In this document: positions 1 through 7,899 of the stretch, piece after piece
How positions within the stretch are numbered: the stretch's first letter is position 1
How the letters are laid out: the number at the start of each line of letters is the position of its first letter
Source: Blastococcus sp.
GTDB taxonomy: Bacteria; Actinomycetota; Actinomycetes; Mycobacteriales; Geodermatophilaceae
Assembly (NCBI GenBank): GCA_025465355.1
Contig: JAODNN010000040.1
Location: 1 to 37,735, forward strand
Direction: 5' to 3'
Length of the DNA: 37,735 bases
Notes under the pieces: model-generated
Told to the model about the DNA's origin: nothing
The model's input: only the letters and a program-made list of their open reading frames with translations
Database searches by the model: none
Position numbers and translations under genes: made by a program

Positions 1-45
1 TTTTGCGCACCTGCCCCACCGCGGCGCCCCACGCGAGCCGCCCGC

Positions 46-51
46 TACACT
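46..51 (+). promoter_or_regulatory. -10 box of the SRP RNA promoter
   Basis: TACACT fits the actinobacterial TANNNT -10 pattern and lies 7 bases before G59, where the SRP RNA closing stem begins. No convincing -35 hexamer is visible at 16-18 bases upstream. Confidence 0.55.
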
Positions 52-58
52 CGTCCAT

Positions 59-146
59 GGACCCCGCGCGGCGTCCACCCTGTGAACCTCCCCAGGGCCG
101 GAAGGCAGCAAGGATAAGCAGGCTCTGGCGGGTGCACGAGGGGTCC
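59..146 (+). ncRNA. ffs: Small bacterial signal recognition particle RNA (4.5S type)
   Basis: This is the RNA core of the signal recognition particle, which binds Ffh and targets inner-membrane proteins during translation. The conserved domain IV is plain to see: CAGGGCC, the GGAA tetraloop and GGCAGCA near positions 92-110, followed by AAGCAGG and CTCTGGCGGG closing the helix. The ends were set by the terminal pairing of GGACCCC (59-65) with GGGGTCC (140-146), giving about 88 nt, the short Alu-less type. ffs close to dnaX is a familiar actinobacterial arrangement; here a minus-strand sigma factor locus lies between them. End positions may be off by a few bases. Confidence 0.9.
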
Positions 147-152
147 TTGATG

Positions 153-1649
153 TCACCAGGTCGCCGTGGCCAGCTGGGCCGCCGCCGCCAGGCCCTCGCC
201 GGCTCCGACGCCCTGCCAGTCGGCGGGGATGATCGTGCTGAGGACCCAGATCCCGGCTCCGTCCGTGTCCGGCACGTCGAGCCACCAGTCCGTTCCGGAC
301 CCGGTGTCGCAGCGCTGGAGGACCGCGCCGGTCGCGACCGACGGGACGTCCACCGTCCGGCACCCGCTGTCGCTCTTCGCTGTTCCGGCACGCAGCTGCG
401 CGGGGGTGGTGCCCCTGAGGAAGCCGATCCCGACTGCGTAGCGGTCCGCGGCCAGGGACCCGGCGCCGCCGTCCGTCGCCCACAGGCAGCCTCGCGGGCC
501 GCCGGGCAGGGACCCCTTCCAGTACGCGAGCCGCACCCCGGCGACCCGGCCGAGACCGGCACCGTCCGGGCAGCCGCTGAGATCTCCCGGTGCGGTGAGC
601 GAAAGCGGCGTGGTCAGACGCGAGGTCACCTCGTGCATCTCGGCCACCGCCCTCGCCAACCGCACGCCCTCCTCTGCCGTCGACCGGTCCGACGGCGCCG
701 ACGTCGCCGAGGGGCCGGCCGGTGTGCTGATCCCCGGGTGGGCGACCTGACCATGAGGCGCCTGCGCGCTCGAGAGCGCGCCGATCGCGGTCGGGACGCC
801 GACCACGGCGACCGTCGCCGCGACGGTGGCGATCACGGCCAGCCGTCCCCGCCGCCGGCGCCGGTGGCGCGACCGCGCCTCCCGGACCTGGGTGGTCACG
901 TCGACGGCGGGCGCGAGCTCGTCGGCGAGGTCGTGCAGCCGGGTGCTGAGGAAGGACGTGCCGAGGTCGTTCATCGGGTGCTCCCCGTGGTGTACGTGAG
1001 GCCGTCGACTGCCGGGGCCAGCCGCACGCGGAGCGCGGCCAGACCTCGGGTGACGTGGTTGTTGACGGTGCTCCGCGAGTGTCTTCCGTCGGGTCACCGG
1101 AAGCCGGCGTGCACTGGGACAGGAGGTGGTGGCCTCGGCCCGGGCCCCGCTGGTGTCGCCGGTCACCACAGCCAGCAGCACGCGGAGCGCGGCCAGACCT
1201 CGGGTGACGTGGTTGTTGACGGTGCTGCGCGAGCAGCCCATGACCGCGGCGGTGTCGGCCTCGCTGAGGTCGTCGAAATAACGCAGGACGACGGCGGTCC
1301 GTACCCGGGGCGAGAGGGTCAGCAGGGCCCGCCGCAACTCGTCGCCGTCGGCATGGGCCGTCTGCAGGTCGCCGGACCCGGAGTCGGGAAAGGTCTCGAG
1401 GACCCGCTCGGTGTTCGTGAGCCGACGCAGCCAGCTCAGATGCGTGTTGATCATCAGCCGGCGTACGTACGCGAACGGGTGGTCGGCCCGGCGCACCGTG
1501 GCCCACGAGCCGAAGGCCTTGGCGAGCGCCGTCTGGACGAGGTCCTCACCGAGGTGCGGATCGCCGGTGACGAGGCACGCGGTGCGCAACAGCCGCGGAC
1601 CGTGATCGGCGACGAAGTCGGTGAACTCGTCGTCCCTCTGGTTGCTCAC
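153..1649 (-). CDS. SigE-family ECF sigma factor fused in frame to its downstream membrane protein
   Basis: The frame starts at GTG 1649 behind a GGAGGA ribosome site. Residues about 8-72 are sigma-70 region 2 and about 105-155 are region 4, ending in the helix SRSTVNNHVTRGLAALR, as in the short SigE-type ECF factors. Residues from about 226 on are a different protein: it begins MNDLGTSFLSTRLHD (ATG at 974), has a basic stretch, one membrane helix at about residues 270-290 of the fusion, and a Thr/Ser/Pro-rich linker to an extracytoplasmic domain of unknown function, possibly an anti-sigma or sensor partner. The two are joined because a 63-bp segment of region 4 is repeated 154 bp downstream. 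This shifts frame and bypasses the original stop, which can still be read in the second copy as ...TTGSTR-stop overlapping ATG 974 as ATGA. The ancestral state was almost certainly two genes. Whether the fusion is real or an assembly error cannot be decided here. Confidence 0.75.
   Translation of the reverse strand: MSNQRDDEFTDFVADHGPRLLRTACLVTGDPHLGEDLVQTALAKAFGSWATVRRADHPFAYVRRLMINTHLSWLRRLTNTERVLETFPDSGSGDLQTAHADGDELRRALLTLSPRVRTAVVLRYFDDLSEADTAAVMGCSRSTVNNHVTRGLAALRVLLAVVTGDTSGARAEATTSCPSARRLPVTRRKTLAEHRQQPRHPRSGRAPRAAGPGSRRPHVHHGEHPMNDLGTSFLSTRLHDLADELAPAVDVTTQVREARSRHRRRRRGRLAVIATVAATVAVVGVPTAIGALSSAQAPHGQVAHPGISTPAGPSATSAPSDRSTAEEGVRLARAVAEMHEVTSRLTTPLSLTAPGDLSGCPDGAGLGRVAGVRLAYWKGSLPGGPRGCLWATDGGAGSLAADRYAVGIGFLRGTTPAQLRAGTAKSDSGCRTVDVPSVATGAVLQRCDTGSGTDWWLDVPDTDGAGIWVLSTIIPADWQGVGAGEGLAAAAQLATATW
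1017..1233. repeat. Direct repeat pair inside the sigma factor gene (63 bp, offset 154 bp)
   Basis: Bases 1017-1079 and 1171-1233 are the same sequence with two mismatches (C/A at 1023/1177 and C/G at 1073/1227). They are separated by 91 bp of unrelated sequence. The repeated segment encodes the recognition helix of sigma region 4. The offset of 154 is not a multiple of three, so reading through shifts frame in the second copy. Confidence 0.9.
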
Positions 1650-1705
1650 TGGCTCCTCCGGTGGTGGGTCGTCAGGAGGTAGACGCTTCGGGAGGGCCGC
1701 CTCGC

Positions 1706-1733
1706 CCCATACCGAGAGGTATCGGTTTCACAA
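1706..1733 (-). promoter_or_regulatory. Candidate sigma factor promoter with embedded inverted repeat
   Basis: On the minus strand TTGTGA (1733-1728), a 16-base spacer and TATGGG (1711-1706) form a weak housekeeping-type promoter. A perfect inverted repeat ATACC-N4-GGTAT (1709-1722) overlaps the spacer and the -10, so it could be an operator. It lies about 57 bases upstream of the sigma factor start. The rest of 1650-1833 holds no gene that I can see. Confidence 0.3.
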
Positions 1734-1775
1734 CGGCCGGTCGGCACCATCGACGTCCCGCGGCCTCGTCCAGAG

Positions 1776-1812
1776 GCTCGCCCCGAGCGTGCGAGCGGTG
1801 AGGGGGACGAGG
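1776..1812 (-). repeat. Intergenic GC-rich repeat, copy 1
   Basis: The minus strand reads CACCGCTCGCACGCTCGGGG here. It shares the core ACCGCTCGCACGCTCG with the tandem copies at 4038-4119 in the opposite orientation. It may be a dispersed repeat family of this genome. Confidence 0.55.
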
Positions 1813-1821
1813 TCCGTTGAG

Positions 1822-1827
1822 TAACCT
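1822..1827 (+). promoter_or_regulatory. -10 box for leaderless dnaX transcript
   Basis: TAACCT is followed by exactly 6 bases and then the GTG start of dnaX at 1834. There is no Shine-Dalgarno sequence. This geometry puts the transcription start on the first base of the start codon. Confidence 0.5.
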
Positions 1828-1833
1828 CGCGGC

Positions 1834-4026
1834 GTGGCTCTCGCGCTCTACCGGAAGTACCGCCCGGCGACGTTCGCCGAGGTGGTCGGGCAGGAGCACG
1901 TCACCGCACCGTTGATGAACGCGGTCGACGGCGGGCGGATCAACCACGCCTACCTGTTCAGCGGCCCGCGTGGCTGCGGCAAGACGTCGTCGGCACGCAT
2001 CCTGGCCCGCTCGCTCAACTGCGCGCAGGGCCCGACGTCGACGCCCTGCGGTGTCTGCGAGTCGTGTATCGCGCTGGCCCCCGACGGCCCCGGCTCGCTC
2101 GACGTCATGGAGATCGACGCGGCCAGCCACGGTGGTGTCGACGACGCCCGTGACCTGCGTGAACGCGCCTTCTTCGCCCCGGTCAACAGCCGTTACAAGG
2201 TCTACATCGTCGACGAGGCGCACATGGTGACCACGCAGGGCTTCAACGCCCTGCTCAAGGTGGTCGAGGAGCCGCCGGAGTTCCTCGTGTTCGTCTTCGC
2301 GACGACGGAGCCGGACAAGGTCCTGCCGACCATCCGCTCGCGCACGCACCACTACCCGTTCCGGCTGGTGCCCCCGACCACGCTGCGCGCGCTGCTGGAG
2401 AAGACCTGTGACGCCGAGGGCGTCACGGTCGAGCCGACGGTGTTCCCGCTCGTGGTGCGGGCCGGCGGCGGTTCGGTCCGCGACTCGCTGTCGATCCTCG
2501 ACCAGCTGCTCGCCGGCGCCGGGCCCGAAGGCGTCACCTACACGAGCGCCGTCGGCCTGCTCGGGGTCACCGACGACGCCCTGCTCGACGAGACGATCGA
2601 CGCGCTGGCCGCGCACGACGCCCCCGGCGTCTTCCGTGCCGTCGACCGGGTCGTCGAGGCCGGCCATGACCCGCGCCGGTTCGCCACCGACCTGCTCGAC
2701 CGGCTGCGCGACCTGATCGTGCTCGACGCCGTGCCCCAGGCCGGCAGCAACGGGCTGCTCGACAGCCCACCCGACCGGCTGGACCTGATGAGCTCGCAGG
2801 CGAAGGCGCTCGGGTCGGCGACGCTGTCGCGGATGGCCGACACGGTGCACGAGGGTCTCACCGAGATGCGGGGGACGACGGCGCCGCGTCTGCTGCTCGA
2901 ACTGGTCTGCGCCCGCATGCTGCTGCCCGCCGTCGACGGCTCCGCCGCCGCCACGTTGCAGCGGCTCGAGCGGCTCGAGCGGCGGATGTCGATCGCCGGC
3001 GAGCACGCCGGCCGCCCCGGCGCAGAGGCGGCGCCGCCGCGAGAGGCCCCGGCTCGCGAGGCCGCGGTGCGCGAGGCGCCGGTGCGGGAGGCGGCGGTTC
3101 GCGAGGCGGCGCCGGCTCCGGCGGCTCCCGCGGCCGCTCCCGACGTGGCCGAACCGACGGCCGCGCCGCGGCGCGAGTTCGTGCGGCGCTCGCAGGCGCC
3201 CGCCACTCCGGCCCCCGCACCGGCCACCCCCGCGCGAGCCACGCCCACTCCGGCGGCGTCCACCGACGACTGGCCCGAGACGGTTCCCCCCGGCTCGGGC
3301 GCAACCCGGTCCGCCGCGGCGGCGAAAGCGGCGACCGGTGAACCGGACATCCCCCTGCCGCCCGAGCCGACCGACGACGAGGACTGGCCGCATCCGGCCC
3401 AGCCCGGCGCGGCCCGCGCAGCGGCATCCCGCACCGAGGCCGCGGCCGAGCGCCCTCCGGCCGGCGTCCCACCGCGGGCGGCCGCCGAGTCCTCGCCCGT
3501 GCCTCGCGGCGGCGAGCCGACACCCGTCGTCTCGGCCGACCCGCCGGCGTCGACGGACGGGGAGTTGACCACCGCCGACGTCCGCCGGGTGTGGCCGGAG
3601 CTGCTCGCCGTCGTCAAGCGGCACAAGCGCACCACCGAGGCGCTGCTGAAGAACGCCCAGGTGCACCAGCTGGCGGGCGGCGTGCTCACGCTGTCGACGT
3701 CGTCCCCCGCACTGGCCCGGCGGCTCGGCGACGACCTCAACAAGGACGTCATCCGCGAGGCGCTCAACGAGCTGCTCGGCGTGCGCTGGCGGGTCGACGC
3801 CGTCGTCGACGGGGCCGGCGCCGCCACCGGCGCCCCGGTCGCACCCGAGGTGGCCCGGGAAGCCGCCCGTGTCGCGGAGGCGGCCGAGGCCAGCGAGCTC
3901 ATGGCCGAGCGGGCGGCGGACCGGACCGAAGGTGGCGATCGCGAGCCCGAGCCGGCGGTCGACCCGGAACAGGCCGCGCTCTCGCTGCTGCGCGCTCAGC
4001 TCGGCGCGCGCCCGCTCGACGCCTGA
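1834..4026 (+). CDS. dnaX: DNA polymerase III subunits gamma/tau
   Basis: Clamp-loader ATPase that opens the beta clamp and holds the replicase together. The 730-residue product starts [20 protein letters not shown], which is typical. It has Walker [10 protein letters not shown] near residue 45, a four-Cys zinc module ([16 protein letters not shown]) near 63-78, Walker B/DEAH-type VDEAHMVT near 128, and sensor SRTHHYPF near 170. Domain III ends near residue 370. An Ala/Pro/Glu-rich linker (about 390-570) leads to a folded tau-like domain (about 575-665) and a charged tail. I see no A-rich slippery site like the E. coli frameshift signal, so a tau-length product only is expected. The GTG start is chosen because the family N-terminus begins there and a -10 box lies 6 bases upstream. 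It converges with the amidase gene. Confidence 0.96.
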   Translation: MALALYRKYRPATFAEVVGQEHVTAPLMNAVDGGRINHAYLFSGPRGCGKTSSARILARSLNCAQGPTSTPCGVCESCIALAPDGPGSLDVMEIDAASHGGVDDARDLRERAFFAPVNSRYKVYIVDEAHMVTTQGFNALLKVVEEPPEFLVFVFATTEPDKVLPTIRSRTHHYPFRLVPPTTLRALLEKTCDAEGVTVEPTVFPLVVRAGGGSVRDSLSILDQLLAGAGPEGVTYTSAVGLLGVTDDALLDETIDALAAHDAPGVFRAVDRVVEAGHDPRRFATDLLDRLRDLIVLDAVPQAGSNGLLDSPPDRLDLMSSQAKALGSATLSRMADTVHEGLTEMRGTTAPRLLLELVCARMLLPAVDGSAAATLQRLERLERRMSIAGEHAGRPGAEAAPPREAPAREAAVREAPVREAAVREAAPAPAAPAAAPDVAEPTAAPRREFVRRSQAPATPAPAPATPARATPTPAASTDDWPETVPPGSGATRSAAAAKAATGEPDIPLPPEPTDDEDWPHPAQPGAARAAASRTEAAAERPPAGVPPRAAAESSPVPRGGEPTPVVSADPPASTDGELTTADVRRVWPELLAVVKRHKRTTEALLKNAQVHQLAGGVLTLSTSSPALARRLGDDLNKDVIREALNELLGVRWRVDAVVDGAGAATGAPVAPEVAREAARVAEAAEASELMAERAADRTEGGDREPEPAVDPEQAALSLLRAQLGARPLDA

Positions 4027-4126
4027 GAAAGGCCCCTCCACCGCTCGCACGCTCGCGGCGGGACCCGGAGAAAGGACCCCCTCCTCCCCACCGCTCGCAC
4101 GCTCGCGGCGGGACCCGGGAGGGGGC
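4027..4126. repeat. Tandem 50-bp repeat between convergent genes, probable bidirectional terminator
   Basis: The segment CCACCGCTCGCACGCTCGCG and its flank occurs at 4038-4068 and again at 4088-4118, period exactly 50. Each copy is preceded by AGAAAGG and C-rich sequence. GGCCCCTCC (4031-4039) can pair with GGAGGGGGCC (4118-4127), so the whole block may fold as one long stem between the dnaX stop and the amidase stop. It belongs to the same repeat family as 1776-1812. Confidence 0.6.
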
Positions 4127-4984
4127 CTAGCGCCGGAGGAACCTCAGCACCCCGGCGGCCAGGCGGGCTGCGATCGCCTCCCGGCCGGCCGCGGAAGACA
4201 TCCAGGCTGCGTCGCTCGCGTTGCGCATGTTCCCGCACTCGACGTAGATGGCGGGCACCGCGTTCAGGTTCAGCCCCGCCAGGTCGGACCGGGGATCGAG
4301 CCCGGCGCTGCCCAGGTAGTTGCTCACCGGCTCGACCGCGGTCATCGAGTCGCGGACCGTCCGGGCCAGCGCCGAGCTGGCTGCCGCCACCCCCGGACCG
4401 GCCGGAGCCGGCGACGACGTGATGACGTGGAAGCCGCGGCCGCCCGGCGCGGCGCCGTCACCGTGGATGCCCACGAACGCGGCTGCCCCCACCTTCGCGC
4501 CCATCCGGCCGCGGACGTCCACGCACGGCCCCACGCCGACGTCGTTCGGCCGGGTGAGGACGACGGCGACACCGGCGGCGGTCAACCGGGCCCGCATGCG
4601 CAGGGCGACGTCCCAGGTGAAGGAGTGCTCCGCATAGCCGGCGTTCGTGGCGGTGCCCGTCGTGTTGCACGGCTTGGTGCCGCCCCGGCCATCGGGAACG
4701 GGAGCGTTGATCGTCGCGGGATGGGCGGCGTTCCCGCCGTTGTGGCCGGGATCGAGGACCACTACCGGCCGCCGCGCGGGCGTGGCCGGGACCCGCGCCG
4801 GCGCCGGGGTGGCCACCCGGACGGTGGCGGGCGGTCGAGACGGGTGTGCCGACGCGGCCGGCCGGGCCGACGGCGCCGTCGCCGGAGCCGTCGCCTCATG
4901 GGCGGTGGGAGTAGTTGCGGTGAACGGCGAACAGGCGGTGAGTGCGAGCAGCAGTACGACGGTTCCGCTCCGCTGCCAACGCAT
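4127..4984 (-). CDS. N-acetylmuramoyl-L-alanine amidase (Amidase_3), predicted lipoprotein
   Basis: Zinc hydrolase that cuts the bond between MurNAc and the stem peptide in peptidoglycan. The 285-residue product starts at ATG 4984, giving a short lipoprotein signal ending LLLALTAC (Cys18), so it is probably anchored outside the membrane. A Pro/Ala/Thr linker (about 19-68) leads to the catalytic domain: [11 protein letters not shown] (zinc His), AGYAEHSF (zinc Glu), VGIHGDGA (zinc His) and [10 protein letters not shown] with the catalytic Glu. Gene order (divergent from ybaB-recR) matches Rv3717/Ami1 of M. tuberculosis. Forty-eight bases separate it from ybaB, so the two start regions are close together. 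Confidence 0.9.
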   Translation of the reverse strand: MRWQRSGTVVLLLALTACSPFTATTPTAHEATAPATAPSARPAASAHPSRPPATVRVATPAPARVPATPARRPVVVLDPGHNGGNAAHPATINAPVPDGRGGTKPCNTTGTATNAGYAEHSFTWDVALRMRARLTAAGVAVVLTRPNDVGVGPCVDVRGRMGAKVGAAAFVGIHGDGAAPGGRGFHVITSSPAPAGPGVAAASSALARTVRDSMTAVEPVSNYLGSAGLDPRSDLAGLNLNAVPAIYVECGNMRNASDAAWMSSAAGREAIAARLAAGVLRFLRR

Positions 4985-5020
4985 CAGGCCAGCGTGGCAC
5001 GTTCCGTCGCCATCGCGGCT

Positions 5021-5026
5021 TACCCT
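5021..5026 (+). promoter_or_regulatory. -10 box for leaderless ybaB-recR transcript
   Basis: TACCCT is followed by 6 bases and then ATG 5033, with no ribosome site between. This is the same arrangement as at dnaX. Confidence 0.5.
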
Positions 5027-5032
5027 CGGGGC

Positions 5033-5380
5033 ATGTTCCCCGGAGGTCAGCCCGACATGGCGCAGCTGTTGAAGCAGGCGCAGCAGATGCAGCAGCAGTT
5101 GGTCACCGCGCAGGAAGAACTGGCGCACGCCGAGGTGACGGGCACCGCCGGCGGTGGCCTCGTGACGGCGACCATGACCGGCAGCGGTGAGCTCACCGCG
5201 ATCACGATCGCACCGGCGGCGGTCGACCCGGACGACCTGGAGACGCTGCAGGACCTCGTCGTCGCCGCCGTCCACGATGCCAAGCGGGAGGCCGACCAGC
5301 TCGCCGCCGACCGGATGGGCCCGCTCGCCGGCGGCCTGGGCGGGGGCCCCGGAGGGGGCCTCGGGCTGCCCGGCTTCTGA
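5033..5380 (+). CDS. YbaB/EbfC family nucleoid-associated protein
   Basis: Small DNA-binding protein of 115 residues, usually a dimer, found next to recR in most bacteria. The YbaB core is clear: [20 protein letters not shown], then [20 protein letters not shown], the central [20 protein letters not shown] segment and the [13 protein letters not shown] helix. A Gly-rich tail (about 98-115) is common in actinobacterial members. The first ATG (5033) is preferred over ATG 5057 because a -10 box lies 6 bases before it. recR follows after 34 bases, so the two are probably cotranscribed. Role inferred from family and synteny. Confidence 0.93.
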   Translation: MFPGGQPDMAQLLKQAQQMQQQLVTAQEELAHAEVTGTAGGGLVTATMTGSGELTAITIAPAAVDPDDLETLQDLVVAAVHDAKREADQLAADRMGPLAGGLGGGPGGGLGLPGF

Positions 5381-5414
5381 CGCCGCTCTCCACCACGAAC
5401 CCAGAGGAACTCCC

Positions 5415-6014
5415 GTGTACGAGGGTGCCGTCCAGGACCTGATCGACGAGCTCGGCCGGCTGCCGGGGGTCGGGCCGAAGAGCGCCCAGCGGATCGCCTT
5501 CCACCTCCTGTCCGCCGGGTCCGCCGACGTGACCCGGCTCGTCGCGGCGCTGATCCGCGTGCAGGAGGAGGTCCGCTTCTGCGTGACCTGTTACAACGTC
5601 GCCGAGGGCGAGCAGTGCCGGATCTGCCGCGACCCACGCCGCGTCGACGACGTGCTGTGCGTCGTCGAGGAGCCCAAGGACGTCGTCGCCATCGAGCGCA
5701 CCCGTGAGTTCCGGGGCCGCTACCACGTCCTCGGCGGGGCGATCAGCCCGATCGACGGGGTGGGGCCGGACGACCTGCGGGTCAAGGAGCTCATGACGCG
5801 GCTGATGGACGGCGCCGTCACCGAGCTGATCATCGCCACCGACCCGAACCTCGAGGGGGAGGCCACCGCCGCCTACCTCGCCCGCCTCGTGTCGCCGATG
5901 GGGCTGGCCGTCTCGCGGCTCGCCAGCGGCCTCCCGGTGGGCGGTGATCTCGAGTACGCCGACGAGGTCACCCTGGGCCGCGCGTTCGAGGGTCGCAGAA
6001 GAATCGACGCCTGA
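5415..6014 (+). CDS. recR: Recombination mediator protein RecR
   Basis: Works with RecF/RecO to load RecA at gaps and blocked forks. The 199-residue length is normal. In order: an N-terminal helix-hairpin-helix ([20 protein letters not shown]), a four-Cys zinc motif ([16 protein letters not shown]) near residues 56-71, a Toprim domain beginning [13 protein letters not shown], the conserved [18 protein letters not shown], and the C-terminal [17 protein letters not shown]. Start GTG 5415 has AGAGGA 6 bases upstream. It follows ybaB in an operon. Confidence 0.97.
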   Translation: MYEGAVQDLIDELGRLPGVGPKSAQRIAFHLLSAGSADVTRLVAALIRVQEEVRFCVTCYNVAEGEQCRICRDPRRVDDVLCVVEEPKDVVAIERTREFRGRYHVLGGAISPIDGVGPDDLRVKELMTRLMDGAVTELIIATDPNLEGEATAAYLARLVSPMGLAVSRLASGLPVGGDLEYADEVTLGRAFEGRRRIDA

Positions 6015-6160
6015 TCAGACCAATCACGAGACCGTAACGGGATCACCCGGGCCCCTTGCCGCAGGAACTTCGTGTGTTAGGCATTGATGACCAATGGTCC
6101 GGGCGGCCGCTCTGGCGTGGTCCCGCGCGGGCAGGCCGCTCCCATGAAGACGAGGTACGG

Positions 6161-7804
6161 ATGAGATCCGGTTCGAACACGCGCCGCGCGATCGTCGCCA
6201 CAGCAGGTGTCGCGGTGACGGCGCTGACGTTGAGCGCCTGTGGCGGAGGCACCAGCGGGGGAGCCAGCGGCGACTCGGGCGGCAGCGGAGGGGCGCTGAC
6301 GATCGGGACCACCGACAGGATCACGGCGATCGACCCCGCCGGTTCGTACGACAACGGGTCCTTCGCGGTCGAGAACCAGGTGTTCCCGTTCCTCATGAAC
6401 ACCCCACTCGGCAGCCCCGAGGTGAAGCCCGACATCGCCGAGTCGGCCTCGTTCACCGCGCCGACCGAATACAGCGTGAAGCTCAAGCCGGGGCTGAAGT
6501 TCGCCAACGGACACGACCTGACGTCGTCGGACGTGAAGTTCACCTTCGACCGGCAGCTCAAGATCAACGACCCGAACGGTCCCGCCTCGCTGCTCTACAA
6601 CCTCGCGAGCACCGACGCGCCGGACCCGACGACCGTCGTCTTCCATCTGAAGTCGGCCAACGACCAGGTGTTCCCGCAGATCCTGTCCAGCCCGGTCGGC
6701 CCGATCGTCGACGAACAGGTCTTCTCGGCCACCGCGCTCACGCCGGACGACGAGATCGTCAAGGCCAACGCCTTCGCGGGTCAGTACTCGCTGACCCACT
6801 ACGACAAGAACAGCCTGCTGTCGTACAAGGCGTTCTCCGGCTACAAGGGCATCCTCGGCGCGCCGAAGACCTCGTCGGTCAACGTGAAGTACTACACGGA
6901 CGCGTCGAACCTGAAGCTCGACGTCCAGGAAGGCAACGTCGACGTCGCCTTCCGCAGCCTCTCCGCGACCGACATCGCCGACCTCCGCACGAACAACAAG
7001 GTCAAGGTGGTGGACGGTCCCGGCGGCGAGATCCGGTACATCGTCTTCAACTTCGACTCCCAGCCCTTCGGTGCCAAGGCCACCGGGGCCGACCCGAAGA
7101 AGGCGCTCGCCGTCCGCCAGGCGGTGGCCGACCTCATCGATCGGAAGAAGATCGCCGACCAGGTCTACAAGGGCACCTACACGCCGCTGTACTCCTACGT
7201 CGCCGACGGTCTGACCGGCGCCACCCAGTCGCTGAAGACGCTCTACGGCAACGGCAACGGCGGCCCGGACGCGAGCAAGGCCAAGGAGACCCTGGCCGCG
7301 GCCGGTGTGACCACGCCGGTGACCCTCTCGCTGCAGTACACGACCGACCACTACGGTCCCTCGTCCGGCGACGAGTACGCGCTGATCAAGGACCAGCTGG
7401 AAGGCAGCGGGCTGTTCAAGGTGAACCTGCAGTCCACGGAGTACGTCCAGTACTCCAAGGACCGCGTCGCCGACGTCTACCCGGCCTACCAGCTCGGCTG
7501 GTTCCCGGACTACTCCGACGCCGACAACTACCTGACGCCGTTCTTCCTGACGAAGAACTTCCTCAGCAACCACTACGTGGACCAGACGGTCAACGACCTG
7601 ATCCTCAAGCAGGCGGTCACCGCCGACAAGGCCGCACGGACGAAGCTCATCGAGCAGATCCAGGACCTCGAGGCCAAGGACCTGTCGACGGTGCCGTACC
7701 TGCAGGGGGCCCAGGTCGCCGTCGTGGGCAAGACTGTGCAAGGCACGAAGGACACGCTCGACCCGTCCTTCAAGTTCCGGTACGGAGCCCTCTCCAAGGG
7801 CTGA
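6161..7804 (+). CDS. ABC transporter substrate-binding lipoprotein, peptide/nickel family (SBP_bac_5)
   Basis: Extracytoplasmic receptor of the importer encoded just downstream. The 547-residue protein has a basic N-terminus, a hydrophobic segment and the lipobox LTLSAC with Cys27, then a Gly/Ser linker. Family features include the start of lobe I (LTIGTTDRITAIDPAGSYDN), the signature KLKPGLKFANGHDLTSSDVKFT and the hinge-proximal ADLIDRKKIADQVYKGTYTP. LGWFPDYSDADNYLTPFF is typical of dipeptide/oligopeptide receptors. ATG 6161 is preceded by GAGG; an ATG at 6144 gives only six codons. The 146 bases upstream hold no gene and no clear promoter. A strong hairpin separates it from the permeases. 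Substrate unknown; peptides are most likely. Confidence 0.92.
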   Translation: MRSGSNTRRAIVATAGVAVTALTLSACGGGTSGGASGDSGGSGGALTIGTTDRITAIDPAGSYDNGSFAVENQVFPFLMNTPLGSPEVKPDIAESASFTAPTEYSVKLKPGLKFANGHDLTSSDVKFTFDRQLKINDPNGPASLLYNLASTDAPDPTTVVFHLKSANDQVFPQILSSPVGPIVDEQVFSATALTPDDEIVKANAFAGQYSLTHYDKNSLLSYKAFSGYKGILGAPKTSSVNVKYYTDASNLKLDVQEGNVDVAFRSLSATDIADLRTNNKVKVVDGPGGEIRYIVFNFDSQPFGAKATGADPKKALAVRQAVADLIDRKKIADQVYKGTYTPLYSYVADGLTGATQSLKTLYGNGNGGPDASKAKETLAAAGVTTPVTLSLQYTTDHYGPSSGDEYALIKDQLEGSGLFKVNLQSTEYVQYSKDRVADVYPAYQLGWFPDYSDADNYLTPFFLTKNFLSNHYVDQTVNDLILKQAVTADKAARTKLIEQIQDLEAKDLSTVPYLQGAQVAVVGKTVQGTKDTLDPSFKFRYGALSKG

Positions 7805-7820
7805 TCGGAGCCTGAGTCGC

Positions 7821-7861
7821 GGCCCCGGGGAACCCCCGCGCGCGGGGGGTTCCCCGGGGCC
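7821..7861 (+). terminator. 17-bp GC stem-loop between binding-protein and permease genes
   Basis: GGCCCCGGGGAACCCCC (7821-7837) pairs perfectly with its complement at 7845-7861 around a 7-base loop GCGCGCG. There is no T-run. Inside an operon it probably acts as a partial terminator or protects the 3' end of the binding-protein message, giving more receptor than permease. Confidence 0.8.
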
Positions 7862-7899
7862 AGGCACGTCCGGACACCGGTACTTCGAGATGGAAGAGT

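Noticed and set aside
3290-3345. Programmed frameshift site in dnaX for a gamma subunit
   Set aside because: No A6-type slippery heptamer with a downstream stem is present.
1672-4050. Long open frame (about 790 codons) antisense to dnaX
   Set aside because: Its translation is Arg/Gly/His-rich low-complexity with no domain, as expected from the opposite strand of a GC-rich gene; dnaX itself is unmistakable.
6015-6160. Promoter TTGCCG-16-TAGGCA upstream of the transporter binding protein
   Set aside because: The -10 does not fit TANNNT, and GC-rich sequence yields many such matches; not reported as a feature.
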